Part shown: piece after piece, positions 20,101 to 28,691 of the stretch
Numbering within the stretch: the first letter of the stretch is position 1
How the letters are laid out: each line of letters opens with the position of its first letter
Assembly (NCBI RefSeq): GCF_964019545.1
Contig: NZ_OZ026451.1
Location: 1,173,001-1,237,000, forward strand
Reading direction: 5' to 3'
Source of the DNA: Rickettsiella endosymbiont of Xylota segnis
GTDB taxonomy: Bacteria > Pseudomonadota > Gammaproteobacteria > Diplorickettsiales > Diplorickettsiaceae
DNA: 64,000 nucleotides
Notes under the pieces: generated by a model
Databases searched by the model: none
What the model was told of the DNA's origin: nothing
Seen by the model: only the letters and a program-made list of their open reading frames with translations
Made by a program: the position numbers and the translations under genes

Positions 20101-20352
20101 GCGTACGGGCGGTTTGATTACCGACGACATTTCTTTATGTTTTATTCCCCATAAAGCAAAACGCGCTGCAAAATTGCTATAGTGCCAATGGCGTAATAGA
20201 TAATTTTGTGTAGCGGAGCGTGTTTCTTGGATTGGATTTAAAACTGAAGGTTCAGCGGTATCATCTCTGACTAACTCCTCCGCTTCTATTGACTGATAAC
20301 TGATTCGATCTTGATTTCCATCTCGATGAAAAATTCGTTGAAGAGGTATCAT
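17125..20352 (-). CDS. Large membrane-associated leucine-rich-repeat protein
   Basis: This 1075-residue protein precedes the giant Rhs gene by 57 bases on the same strand. Residues from about 490 to 930 are leucine-rich repeats of the ribonuclease-inhibitor/NLR type, for example LTTLNIAGNQLTDQDALKIA and LRSLNLNNNKISD. Hydrophobic segments lie near residues 110-135, 180-205 and 395-420. A strong membrane helix near 1020-1045 (FLISLLCAGGILCLIALLYG) is followed by a short basic and Pro-rich tail. The middle has a Cys pair (YECVACDW). The N-terminal part was not recognised. Eukaryote-like LRRs in an intracellular bacterium often mark host-directed effectors, but tight coupling to the Rhs gene also allows a role in its export, anchoring or control. 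Confidence 0.75.
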   Translation of the reverse strand: MIPLQRIFHRDGNQDRISYQSIEAEELVRDDTAEPSVLNPIQETRSATQNYLLRHWHYSNFAARFALWGIKHKEMSSVIKPPVRLFWLSGEGIPLETWPKIQLAHFIKDFFNHASFFICGLEPAILAGLLLHDLSSYTFFPDERCGTSFSSILGGTASNQITWTNHFGSDVLHEAAYWTWTGTLLLPPVVSLITALFKDKRRERWRDINHQVSLPNFSVLDIAPSIYNDMLFALSPWSSLREALAHSEFIILWEGIEHNNSNTPIVSFALKKALVDKLIHLAHPSRGFPLRFQALRMLAQIAESFHTDNLQRFIDDPLQKNNLLQLRETILTALKSAPVTEQALTFTPVEGIQAPIDSLMLEEEASISLIERTQAPSRLNRYFSWTLGETERPLTPLFFIPSLLSSLYTLYAVGRYLQLIIFKATDLANHYHAQTNCEIERRSFTFLQQTDRYECVACDWSFVNYQNMFTTQACLDKLLQQNMTPVALLHHLNQLPSTGGIKQIDLSQQAWTTWSVTDWKQLLNKLQSMLTSRLELLNVSNPVGNDANTAPTRQHIQALSRFLTSVNVTRFDISNQWLNDELFNLLLNSLVEINLSELNLANTNMIDASATRLAKLISSGMQKLNNLQLADNQITDLGLQKLAVGAQQSFVHTLDLSGQKFSANALQVFSDTFKGNSYLKILKISNAELKSEHVTALQGCLKNLESLDVSNNQLNNKGVQFLITQVRGSHLTTLNIAGNQLTDQDALKIAQHLPFTSLQHLDISGSELTQHGFSVIAKTLPHTQLLSFVCKDAELNDHSVAELTSVFSNHTLLRSLNLNNNKISDVSLMNWLDVLSNTNLHELHLNQNQISNQPRLAEALSKTKLTLLDLSNNLLDGNFFNALALVLQQSHLQQLILNDNIVEAASLNNFAKELVKVSCHANDLNTTQLSRQEKRVFYPMQSNNKLTQLNVIHDNLDVPTLRSFCRVASSLPDIQFIKPEQLQQLDWQTCDRLPTNVSQSNPSPSLKGTLLLGSPFLISLLCAGGILCLIALLYGGYRASQSTYRFFRPAPPRLPLIEAESAEINNDNGRPSSRP

Positions 20353-20557
20353 CCCTTTTTCCTTTTTTTTCTTGTTTTTGAAAACTTTATAAAATCTATA
20401 ATAAAAAATATTTTTTTTATTAGCAAGATAATTTATTTTTTAAAATAAAAAAATTATAATGGAGGTCTTAAATTTTAAACCTTTATTACAAATTAAAACC
20501 CTAGCTTAAAAACTTTTAATTCTTTATAGTAAATTCTTTTATAGAAATAATAATAAT

Positions 20558-21355
20558 ATGACAAGAAATTCAAGATTAGTTTACGATAAATCAGATAAAA
20601 TAAACTACAAAAATAAAAACCAATACATTGAAAAAACTAAAGTTTTATGGATGCCCATAAGTGTGGGGCAAGATTATCATGAATTGGATAAACTTCTTGA
20701 CTCCATGAAACTTATCACCAAAAACTTCTCACATCTAACTTTAATTAAAATTGTAATTGTTGATTTAGCTCAGAAATATCATTTAGCTATCAAAAATAAT
20801 ACCTCTCCAGAAAAAATGCTTTACCAATCAAAAAAAAATGGATTGAACTGGAAGGAAAGTTATGCACATTTAATCAAAGCTCGGTTTAAGAATGTAACAG
20901 TTTTATTTAGTACTTGGAATGAATGGTTAAATCATGAGGATCATAAACAAGCTAAACAACAGATTGATGCTTTATATAATGAAAATATAAATTTTAAAAA
21001 TCTTTTAGAAAATGATGTTTTGGAGTTTGAGCGTAGATATTTTAATCGAGAGAAAAGATACTTTACTGATACTGAAAAAGAATATTGCAGAGAATGTATT
21101 AAGGAGGAATGTGCTGCTTTAATTGTATGGAATAAAGATTTAGTTTCCCCAGATTATTCTTGTGTATATTATCCAAAAAAAATACCTGCATCCATGTTGT
21201 TTATCAAAAAAAATTATACAAATTTCTTTTCTATATTTGCAGAATTCTCAAAATCAAAACGCAATCATTCTTTAATTTTTCAACCTAGAAAAAGCAGTTT
21301 AAATCTGCAAAAAGATACAGAACTTGCTGTTAAATATAGAAAACTTAGTCTTTAA
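20558..21355 (+). CDS. Probable tRNA-dependent cyclodipeptide synthase, XYP subfamily
   Basis: The 265-residue length fits the family. These enzymes use two aminoacyl-tRNAs to make a cyclic dipeptide through an acyl-enzyme on a serine. Here the strand-loop WMPISVGQDYHE places Ser35 at the AlbC Ser37 position and Gln38 at position 40, with the typical Tyr-His/Phe pair following. SCVYYPKKIPAS places Tyr205-Pro206 at AlbC 202-203, and Pro there with a non-Asn at 40 is the XYP signature. The helix EYCRECIKEECAAL supplies the catalytic Glu (183 or 184). In a gap-free alignment the AlbC Tyr178 position is Cys180, while Tyr176 lies one turn away. No tailoring oxidase or methylase follows; the next gene is a sensor kinase. 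The alignment was made from memory, so the call is probable rather than proven. Confidence 0.72.
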   Translation: MTRNSRLVYDKSDKINYKNKNQYIEKTKVLWMPISVGQDYHELDKLLDSMKLITKNFSHLTLIKIVIVDLAQKYHLAIKNNTSPEKMLYQSKKNGLNWKESYAHLIKARFKNVTVLFSTWNEWLNHEDHKQAKQQIDALYNENINFKNLLENDVLEFERRYFNREKRYFTDTEKEYCRECIKEECAALIVWNKDLVSPDYSCVYYPKKIPASMLFIKKNYTNFFSIFAEFSKSKRNHSLIFQPRKSSLNLQKDTELAVKYRKLSL

Positions 21356-21370
21356 TAAAAAGGAATCATT

Positions 21371-22903
21371 ATGACAAGTAAATTTAATCATAAATCTAAG
21401 GTTCTAGAAACTATTCTTAATATATTAGACTGCCATGTATATTGGAAAAACAAACACGGTCATTATCTTTGGTGTAATAAAAAACTCGCAAATGTTTTGG
21501 GTTTTAAAAATGAAAATGACATTATAGGAAAAACTGATTATGAGTTGTTTGCACCTGATCTAGCCAAGGCAGTAGTCACTCTCGATAAAGCTATTCTTAA
21601 TGAAGGAAAAGAGTATCAAACTGAAGAAATTGGTTTTGATTCTGAAAATAGAAAGGCAATTTATCTTTCAATTAAAACGCCTATTAAAAATGAATTAGGG
21701 TGTGCAGATGGATTAATAGGAATTTCTATTGATATCACGGCCAGAAAGCAATCCGAAATCGCCAAACAAGAATTTTTGATGAACATGGCACATGATTTAA
21801 GAACGCCATTATCAGGCATCATTGGTCTTTCCTATATCCAATCTAAAGAGGGAACTAATGCTGTGGATAGACAGCATGGGCAATGGATAGAAGGTGCAGG
21901 AGAACAGCTTTTAGAGTTGCTTAACTCAGTTTTAGAAGTAATTGCGGCTGAATATCAAATTGAAAGCATAGCAAAAGATACTATTCATTTTCAGCAATTT
22001 TCAGAAGAACTACAAGCCTTGATGCTACCTGCTGTGGCCACTAAGGAATTAGATTTTCAAGTTAAGCTGGATGCCCATTTACCCTTTATCATTACTGATC
22101 GAATTAAACTAAAAAGACTCGTACTTAATCTTCTTGCTAATGCGATAAAATTTACTAAAAAAGGAAAAGTTAGCTTAGAAATCAAACTATTATCAGTAAA
22201 AAAGAACAAAGCTAAAGTAGAAATACTTGTTACTGATACAGGTATAGGCATAGCCGAAGATAAGCTTGATAAGATATTTGATCGATTTTACCGTGCTCAT
22301 CCATCTTATCAGGCTGAATATACCGGATATGGAATTGGTTTATATCTCGTTAAAAAAACTCTTGAACTATTAGGTGGAAAAATAAAGGTTTCCAGTGAAG
22401 AGGGAAAAGGAAGCTATTTTGCTTTGGAATTTACCTTTCCTTTAGCTGAGGAAAACCTTGAGCAAACAGCTTGTTCAACTTCGCAACCACAAGCAGATTC
22501 TTTTAAATCGCATTCTGAATTAGATAAGCATGCAGTGCTTGTGGCTGAAGATAATACTTTAGTCTTGCACGTGGTAAAAAATTTACTTGTTAACTTAGGT
22601 TATGACGTTATCACTGTAATGGATGGTAAAGCTGCTTTAAATACCCTACAAACTCAAGAATTTAATTGGGCGTTATTAGATATTGGTCTTCCCAGTTTAG
22701 CAGGAACAGAAATCGTGAAAGCTTATCGTCAATGGGAGATAGAGCATAAAAAACCTCGGCTTCCCCTTTTTGCGCTAACTGCTCATGCAATAGAAGAAGT
22801 TAAAGAAAAATGTGTAGCGGTTGGTTTTGACTATATTCTTAATAAACCATTTACCGAAAAAGATGTTCAAATTATTAAACTATTTATGGAGAATAACAAA
22901 TAA
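21371..22903 (+). CDS. Soluble hybrid sensor histidine kinase (PAS, HisKA, HATPase, receiver)
   Basis: The order is a PAS domain (about 10-125, including VYWKNKHGHYLWCNKKLA and the closing GLIGISIDITARK), HisKA with FLMNMAHDLRTPLSG (His141), then a HATPase. Its N box is LVLNLLANAIKF (Asn253, Asn257), followed by G boxes DTGIGIA and GYGIGLYLV. A receiver follows from about 386 with the acidic pair Glu393-Asp394, phospho-acceptor Asp437, the T in LFALTAHA and the K in NKPF. There is no membrane segment, so it should sense a cytosolic or diffusible signal. It starts 15 bases after the cyclodipeptide synthase with an AAAGGAA ribosome-binding site, so the two are almost certainly co-transcribed. 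No dedicated response regulator or DNA-binding output lies nearby. Phosphorelay to a distant partner is inferred. Confidence 0.93.
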   Translation: MTSKFNHKSKVLETILNILDCHVYWKNKHGHYLWCNKKLANVLGFKNENDIIGKTDYELFAPDLAKAVVTLDKAILNEGKEYQTEEIGFDSENRKAIYLSIKTPIKNELGCADGLIGISIDITARKQSEIAKQEFLMNMAHDLRTPLSGIIGLSYIQSKEGTNAVDRQHGQWIEGAGEQLLELLNSVLEVIAAEYQIESIAKDTIHFQQFSEELQALMLPAVATKELDFQVKLDAHLPFIITDRIKLKRLVLNLLANAIKFTKKGKVSLEIKLLSVKKNKAKVEILVTDTGIGIAEDKLDKIFDRFYRAHPSYQAEYTGYGIGLYLVKKTLELLGGKIKVSSEEGKGSYFALEFTFPLAEENLEQTACSTSQPQADSFKSHSELDKHAVLVAEDNTLVLHVVKNLLVNLGYDVITVMDGKAALNTLQTQEFNWALLDIGLPSLAGTEIVKAYRQWEIEHKKPRLPLFALTAHAIEEVKEKCVAVGFDYILNKPFTEKDVQIIKLFMENNK

Positions 22904-23018
22904 CGCAAGTTATAAACACTACACGTAATAGCTAGTTACGTTCTCCATTGTTTATTAAATATAACTGAAGAATTTTCTTCTTCTAGTTCTTCTTTTAACA
23001 CAGGTAACTTACTCCTAT

Positions 23019-23445
23019 TTAATTTGAAAATTCTATGGGATTGATAAAATCCTTGCTTCTGTCTTTTTCTAAATAAAGCTTGAATCCTGGCTTCATGGGT
23101 TTTTTAATTTCGCAGCGGTTTTTTCCATTTTTTATCAATGCTTTTATTCCTTTCTCAATATTTTCAAGTTGTTGCCACATCCCAGCTCATGAAAGCTGTT
23201 TAGTAGGAAATCGTTTCTCATTGGCTTTTCTTTGAATTTCAATTTTAAAAATATCCTGTTTACGATCTTCTAGTTTTTTTTGACAATGCTCTATAAAGTT
23301 TTGATATTGGCAGCTCAGTTGATGACAAAACTTTTTAAGCGTTTGGTTTTCTGCGGCTACAGAGGTATGGTATTTATCTGGATGGAATAATGGAATAGCA
23401 GCCCGATAAAGTTCACCGAGCTCCTGAAAAATACTTGCGTACTTT
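23019..23445 (-). pseudogene. Degenerate reading frame with a J-domain-like HPDK stretch
   Basis: A frame of about 140 codons with one internal TGA reads ELGELYRAAIPLFHPDKYH near its start, then a charged helical part (CQYQNFIEHCQKKLEDRKQD), the stop, and then WQQLENIEKGIKALIKNGKN and a terminal IEFSN. The HPDK after a helix recalls a DnaJ J domain, but the surroundings do not otherwise confirm it. It lacks a convincing start and lies beside an integrase remnant, so it is probably leftover cargo of a decayed mobile element. Confidence 0.4.
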
Positions 23446-23493
23446 TAGCCGATTCGAATGTTCCTTTATGATATCGACACAATCCGCAGCAAT

Positions 23494-23746
23494 GTAATAC
23501 TAAAGCATGGAAAAAAGCATTAGCTCGAGCAGGATTTGAAAATTTTCGCTGGCATGAATTACGTCATACCTGGGCATCTTGGCATGTGTGCAAAATGAAA
23601 CTTTTTTACAAGAGCTACAACAACTAGGTGGCTGGGCTTCTTTTAAAATGGTATTGCGTTATGCACATTTAAATAGTGATCAGCTTAGAAGAGCTGCAGA
23701 AAGAATTGCTGGTAAAAAATTGGTACATTCGACTTTTAACTGTTAA
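23494..23746 (+). pseudogene. Remnant of a tyrosine recombinase (phage-type integrase), C-terminal part
   Basis: One frame reads AWKKALARAGFENFRWHELRHTWASWH, carrying the HxLRHT active-site motif. After a frameshift near 23585-23600 a second frame reads LQELQQLGGWASFKMVLRYAHLN to a stop, with GGWAS and the catalytic Tyr in RYAHL. This is the catalytic half of an integrase; the N-terminal half is missing. It lies 30 bases from tRNA-Lys, a common insertion site, so it likely marks an old integrative element. It is not functional as it stands. Confidence 0.8.
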
Positions 23747-23776
23747 GTAAGTTAGTAGCTAAGTGTATGATTTTAC

Positions 23777-23852
23777 TGGTGGGCCGTGATGGAATCGAAC
23801 CATCGACCAATAGATTAAAAGTCTACTGCTCTACCAACTGAGCTAACGGCCC
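23777..23852 (-). tRNA. tRNA-Lys (anticodon UUU)
   Basis: The minus strand reads GGGCCGT at the 5' end, TAGCTCAGTTGGTAGAGC in the D arm, loop CTTTTAA with anticodon TTT, GGTTCGATTCC in the T arm, ACGGCCC, A and an encoded CCA. The 7-bp acceptor stem is perfectly paired. It is adjacent to the integrase remnant. Confidence 0.97.
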
Positions 23853-23992
23853 CATGAAAACGGAAGCCGAGATTGTAGACAATTTGCTAGTGAATAGCAA
23901 TCCTAATACACATTTTTTTTCGATGACTCTAGCCATTGCAGCAAATAATTCTATCAATTTAATCTTCAAATAAACTTTGTTTAATTAGTCGC

Positions 23993-25246
23993 CTAAAGAA
24001 TCCCTGAAATTCCTCCGAATAAACCAAACAAAGAGGTCACTAATAAAATAATTCCAACCAATACTGCATAAACAGGTTTCAAACGAAAGTCTTTCGGTAA
24101 TGTGCGTAATGCTAAAAGATATAAAAATCCCAATACTATCGGCAATAATAAAGCGTTCATTACTTCGACACCGACACTCAGATTCACTAAATTTATACTC
24201 CCAGAAGCCACTAATATTCCGCCTAACACTAAAATTAATGTATAAACTCCATAAAACCAGGGTGCTTCTTTAGGATGATGTTCTAAGGAACGCCGATAAC
24301 CCATCACTTCACCTAAACCCCAAGCTGCTGTTAAAGAAACCACAATGCTAGCAATCAGTGCGGCACCGGTCATACCGAGAGCAAATAAAATCCGACCCGT
24401 TGTAAACCCTAGACTGGGTGTAATAGCCTCACTAATTTGTTGCACCGTATTAAGCGGTGCATGTGGATTTATTTTGCCTATAGTAGCGGCGGTCGCTATC
24501 AATAACGCCGCCATAATTAATTGTGTAATGATTGCCCCTAACGCGGTATCCCAACGAGCAATCCGCAAGTGACTCACATTTAGACCCTTATCCAATACCG
24601 CCGATTGCTGATAAAAAATCATCCAGGGCATAATCACTGCTCCAATATTTCCGGCCAGCAAATATAAGTAAGATTTATTCTGCCAAGGAATGGTGGTAAA
24701 ACCAGCAAGTATTTCATGTGCTACGGGTCTTGCATCCCAAGCAACCCATAAAAAAATTAATTCAAATAATCCTAATAAAATGGCAATCCGCTCAACCGAA
24801 CGATAAGAGCCTGTCCATGCGACAATGGTCAAGAAAACCACCACTAGGGACAAGGTTTCCCAGGCTGGGATATTAAATAGCACCCCAACCCCTGCCAAAC
24901 CACTAAACTCGCTAAGTATGGCACCAATGCAAGATACCACTAAGGTTGAAACCGACAACCAAGCCCAAGTTTTGCCAAAATAATGCTTAATTAACTCGCC
25001 ATGACCCATACCCGTGGCAATACCTAAACGTACAGTTAATTCCTGAGCAATATACAGGATAGGCATTAAAATAAACTGTAATGCCAATAATCGATACCCC
25101 CAAACTGCACCACTCTGCGCGGCAGTAATTAAACTACCCGCATCGGTATCGGCTAACATGACGACTAAACCCGGGCCAATGATACTCAACCAAAATAATG
25201 GTTTTTTTAAAATACGGCGCCCATGCAAAATTTTCGATAAAGACAT
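23993..25246 (-). CDS. Nramp-family divalent metal transporter with diverged metal-site motifs
   Basis: The 417-residue protein has about eleven hydrophobic helices and the Nramp layout. Helix 1 reads GPGLVVMLADTDAGS where manganese/iron Nramps have DPGN. Helix 6 reads GNIGAVIMPWMIFYQQ where they have MPH. These replacements put it in the less-studied Nramp-related branch that includes proposed Mg2+ transporters, so the metal cannot be assumed to be Mn2+ or Fe2+. A near-consensus Fur box lies 63 bases upstream of the start, which points to iron-responsive control. It ends about 140 bases from tRNA-Lys and is probably transcribed alone. Family membership is secure; the substrate is open. Confidence 0.88.
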   Translation of the reverse strand: MSLSKILHGRRILKKPLFWLSIIGPGLVVMLADTDAGSLITAAQSGAVWGYRLLALQFILMPILYIAQELTVRLGIATGMGHGELIKHYFGKTWAWLSVSTLVVSCIGAILSEFSGLAGVGVLFNIPAWETLSLVVVFLTIVAWTGSYRSVERIAILLGLFELIFLWVAWDARPVAHEILAGFTTIPWQNKSYLYLLAGNIGAVIMPWMIFYQQSAVLDKGLNVSHLRIARWDTALGAIITQLIMAALLIATAATIGKINPHAPLNTVQQISEAITPSLGFTTGRILFALGMTGAALIASIVVSLTAAWGLGEVMGYRRSLEHHPKEAPWFYGVYTLILVLGGILVASGSINLVNLSVGVEVMNALLLPIVLGFLYLLALRTLPKDFRLKPVYAVLVGIILLVTSLFGLFGGISGIL

Positions 25247-25308
25247 ACTTTCCAGCCATTTTTATTATTCTGGCTAGAAGTGTATCAATCATTATAGGGA
25301 ACTTCAAT

Positions 25309-25327
25309 AGTAATGATAATCATTATC
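25309..25327. promoter_or_regulatory. Fur box
   Basis: The 19 bases match GATAATGATAATCATTATC at 17 positions, with only the first two differing. The site lies 63 bases upstream of the Nramp start and would let Fur with iron block its promoter. The OPT gene on the other side points away from it, so the Nramp gene is the likely target. Confidence 0.8.
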
Positions 25328-25408
25328 AATTAGATTTGGTTTCTTAGCTTAAATAATGCCTAGGCAATAATAGATAATTAGTCTTTTATAGGGTTGATTA
25401 GCCGAGAG

Positions 25409-27364
25409 CTATTTTTTTAGACGAACGGCCCAATAGAAACTCGCTGCTAAACCCAATAAACTTAAAAAACCAAGCATCGTAGCGAACGCTTGCCAATTCA
25501 TGGGCAAGATTGCAAATAAACGAGAATCACCAGTAATTGATAAAGGTATGGCAAGTAACACATCCATCAATGCTGCGCCTGCGACTAAACCACAACTGAG
25601 CAAAACAGCATCGTGTTGTTGAAAATCTATTGGCGATGCTTGGCCTTTTTTTTGCAAATACAATTTAACGCCATAAGCAAGCAAACTTCCGATAAATAAG
25701 GGAGTGGAAGAGCTTAAAGGTAAATAAATCCCCATCCCTACACCTAACAAGGAAATATTAATTTTACCAAGTTTATTTATAGCGATTAATACCAGCATGA
25801 TAATTCCACCGACTGCTAAGCTATTCCAAGGCAGATCATGATTAAATACTCCTTGCGTTAATCCTGCCATCATGGCGGCAGGTGGAGCAGATAAAGTTTG
25901 CTGCGGATCCATACCGGCGTGCGGTAATACTGTTGTTAGCCCATACACACTAAAAAGTAATTGCATCACATAAGGAATAACTAAAGCAGCAATGACAACA
26001 CCAAGTATTAGCATAATCTGTTGCTGACTAGGAATAGCTCCAATTAAATGGCCTACTTTCAAATCTTGAATATTATCATTTGCAATACAGGCTGTACCAG
26101 CAACCACTGCGCCGATAATGATCGTTATAGCCGCAGCATTCAATAATTGTGAACTTAACAATCCGTGGCTTTTAAAAAACAACAAGCCGCGTAAAATTAA
26201 TGCCATGAATAATAAACCTGAAATGACTATGGCAGAACCGGGACTCGCTGTTACGCCTACCAAACCGGAAAAATAACCACATAGTGCAGCAAACACAAAT
26301 CCTATAAGTAACACATACACTACTGCGCCAATCATAAATAATTGTGGAAATGCAAACATTAAGCTATGAATTGGCAATAAATAATCGAATAAAAAATAGA
26401 TACTCAGAATAACTATACCTAAACCGGCGAGTAAATAATTTAAAGGTATGTCTTGCTCGCTGGGTGAAATCTTTTTTAACGGTTGAAACAATCCTTGTAG
26501 TGAAATACGCAAGCTGATATAAAAAGGACGTAATAAATGTAATAAAGTCCATAAGCCAGCGGCTAACATTGCACCTAAACCAATATAATGAATGTCGATG
26601 GCGTAAACCGTTAAACTTTTTGCCACAATCAAAGTTTTACCTACCGGTGCAAAATAACTTAATAGAGGTAAGCTAATACACCAAGCAATAACCGCCCCTA
26701 ACAACAAACTAAGACCCACATTGCAACCAATTAAATAACCTACACCAATTAAAGCCGGTGCAAACCCTAAACCAAAACCGATGATGTTAGATTTCCCGAA
26801 TACCAGCCATTTTTCAGTGGATACCGCAATAACTTTTAAACCTGTCTGCGCGAACTCCAAACCTGCGCCCAAACCAGTACCTATGAGCATTTTATTAATA
26901 TGAAATGTTTGTTTTTGACTTAACTTTAACACTTCAGATATCGCACGCGCTTCTGGAAAATAGAGTTGCGGCGTATTGATTAAAATTTTACGTAGTGGAA
27001 TCGAAAACAAAATACCTAATAAACCTCCTAATAAAGCAATCGCACAATTTGCAAAATAAGGAAAATAATGCCAATAACCGATGATGACTAAAGCTGGAAT
27101 AGTAAATACGATGCCTCCGGCCACCGCTTCACCGGCAGATGCCGCGGTCTGAATCAGATTCGCTTCAAAAATAGTTCCGTCACGGAATAAACGCAGTATG
27201 GCCATTGCCAATATAGCAGCAGGTATGGATGCTGAAGGTAAAATTCCAACTTTTAAGGCGAGATAAGTACTCGATGCGGCCAACACTATCGATAAAAAAA
27301 TTCCTAAGACAATGACTCTTAAGGTAATACCGGATGGCTGTTTACTGTCTTCTTGCATAGACAT
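25409..27364 (-). CDS. OPT-family oligopeptide/metal-chelate transporter
   Basis: The 651-residue protein is almost wholly hydrophobic, with about 15 membrane helices. It shows OPT-type features: an N-terminal GITLRVIVLGIFLSIVLAAS helix, LKVGILPSASIPAAIL, AASAGEAVAGGIVFTIPAL, and late DPQQTLSAPPAAMMAGLTQG. Bacterial members of this branch are predicted importers of oligopeptides or metal chelates; the substrate is unknown here. The start follows serS by 5 bases, so both probably share a transcript. For an organism with reduced biosynthesis, peptide uptake from a host would fit, but that is inference. Confidence 0.88.
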   Translation of the reverse strand: MSMQEDSKQPSGITLRVIVLGIFLSIVLAASSTYLALKVGILPSASIPAAILAMAILRLFRDGTIFEANLIQTAASAGEAVAGGIVFTIPALVIIGYWHYFPYFANCAIALLGGLLGILFSIPLRKILINTPQLYFPEARAISEVLKLSQKQTFHINKMLIGTGLGAGLEFAQTGLKVIAVSTEKWLVFGKSNIIGFGLGFAPALIGVGYLIGCNVGLSLLLGAVIAWCISLPLLSYFAPVGKTLIVAKSLTVYAIDIHYIGLGAMLAAGLWTLLHLLRPFYISLRISLQGLFQPLKKISPSEQDIPLNYLLAGLGIVILSIYFLFDYLLPIHSLMFAFPQLFMIGAVVYVLLIGFVFAALCGYFSGLVGVTASPGSAIVISGLLFMALILRGLLFFKSHGLLSSQLLNAAAITIIIGAVVAGTACIANDNIQDLKVGHLIGAIPSQQQIMLILGVVIAALVIPYVMQLLFSVYGLTTVLPHAGMDPQQTLSAPPAAMMAGLTQGVFNHDLPWNSLAVGGIIMLVLIAINKLGKINISLLGVGMGIYLPLSSSTPLFIGSLLAYGVKLYLQKKGQASPIDFQQHDAVLLSCGLVAGAALMDVLLAIPLSITGDSRLFAILPMNWQAFATMLGFLSLLGLAASFYWAVRLKK

Positions 27365-27369
27365 TCAAT

Positions 27370-28644
27370 TTAAATGAAATCTTCTTGAATATAATTTTTT
27401 AACGCTTCTGGTATGCGTATTTTGCCTTGTTTAGTTTGATAATTTTCCATCAAAGCCACTAAGGTCCGACCCACAGCCAAACCAGAACCATTAATCGTAT
27501 GTATCAATTCAATTTTAGCGTTTTCTGGATTGCGCCACCGAGCAGCTAAACGTCGCGCTTGAAAAGATTCAAAATTACTGCACGACGAAATTTCACGATA
27601 AGTATTTTGGCTAGGCAACCACACTTCGAGATCGTAGGTTTTTGCTGAACTAAAACCCAAATCACCCGTACACAAAGCAACGACACGGTAAGGTAATTCT
27701 AATTTTTGCAGTATAGACTCTGCATCCTGTGTTAGTTCTTCTAAGGCTTGATACGAATTTTTAGGTTCGACAAAGCGGATCAGTTCAACTTTTTCAAATT
27801 GATGCTGACGGATCATACCGCGCGTATCTTTACCATAAGAACCGGCTTCGCTACGAAAACAAGGCGTATAAGCCACATATTTTTTAGGTAAATCCGTCGC
27901 AGTGTAAATAGTATCTCGGGCAATATTGGTAACCGATACTTCTGCTGTTGGTATTAAATAAAAATTGTGCTCACCTTTTAAGCTAAATAAATCTTCAGCA
28001 AAACCAGGTAATTGACCCGTACCGATCAAGCTTTCAGTATTGGCAATATACGGTACATAAACTTCTTGATAGGCATGTTCTTTGGTATGCACATCTAACA
28101 TAAATTGTATCAGCGCGCGTTGCAATCTTGCCAAACGACCATACAAAACGACAAAACGCGATCCAGCAATTTTCGTTGCGCTAGCAAAATCCATTAAGCC
28201 GTTTGCTTCGCCTAATGCGACATGATCTTTTACATCAAAATCAAAGTTAGGTACTTTTCCCCAATGACGTAATGTCTTATTTTGCGACTCATCTTGTCCT
28301 AGCGGTACGCTTGCGTGAGGCAAGTTTGGAATAGTCAAATAAATAGCCGACAACTCAGCGAGTATATCTTTGAGTTGACTCTCACACGTTTCGCGTTGTT
28401 TTTTTAAGCCTGCAACTTCTTCTAATAAGGCAGTAATTGATTCCCCTTTCGACTTGGCTAAGCCTATCGTTTTTGCACTGCGATTACTGGTGTTTTGCAA
28501 AGTTTCAGTTTCAGATTGTAGTTCTTTGCGGCGAGCTTCTAAACGCGATACTAGGCGTGTATCGAGTTGATAGCCTCGATTAGCAAGTTGCTTAGAGATT
28601 TCTTCAATTTGAATATCGTTACGTAAATACTTGGGATCTAACAT
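27370..28644 (-). CDS. serS: Seryl-tRNA synthetase
   Basis: This 424-residue class II synthetase charges tRNA-Ser and tRNA-Sec. The N-terminal coiled-coil arm (about residues 25-100, rich in Glu, Lys and Arg) is followed by the catalytic domain. Motif 2 is visible in [21 protein letters not shown] with HQFEKVEL, and motif 3 in [18 protein letters not shown]. The TAEV substrate loop is present. Length and order are normal. It is divergent from folD with only 47 bases between, and precedes the OPT transporter. Confidence 0.98.
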   Translation of the reverse strand: MLDPKYLRNDIQIEEISKQLANRGYQLDTRLVSRLEARRKELQSETETLQNTSNRSAKTIGLAKSKGESITALLEEVAGLKKQRETCESQLKDILAELSAIYLTIPNLPHASVPLGQDESQNKTLRHWGKVPNFDFDVKDHVALGEANGLMDFASATKIAGSRFVVLYGRLARLQRALIQFMLDVHTKEHAYQEVYVPYIANTESLIGTGQLPGFAEDLFSLKGEHNFYLIPTAEVSVTNIARDTIYTATDLPKKYVAYTPCFRSEAGSYGKDTRGMIRQHQFEKVELIRFVEPKNSYQALEELTQDAESILQKLELPYRVVALCTGDLGFSSAKTYDLEVWLPSQNTYREISSCSNFESFQARRLAARWRNPENAKIELIHTINGSGLAVGRTLVALMENYQTKQGKIRIPEALKNYIQEDFI

Positions 28645-28691
28645 ATAATGCCTAGATTGCTCTTTTTTAAAACGGTAAAGTAAAAGTAATT

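Noticed and set aside
25250..25282. Inverted repeat CCAGCC...GGCTAG just upstream of the Nramp start
   Set aside because: The arms are short with a mismatch and I cannot tell it from chance; no T-run follows.
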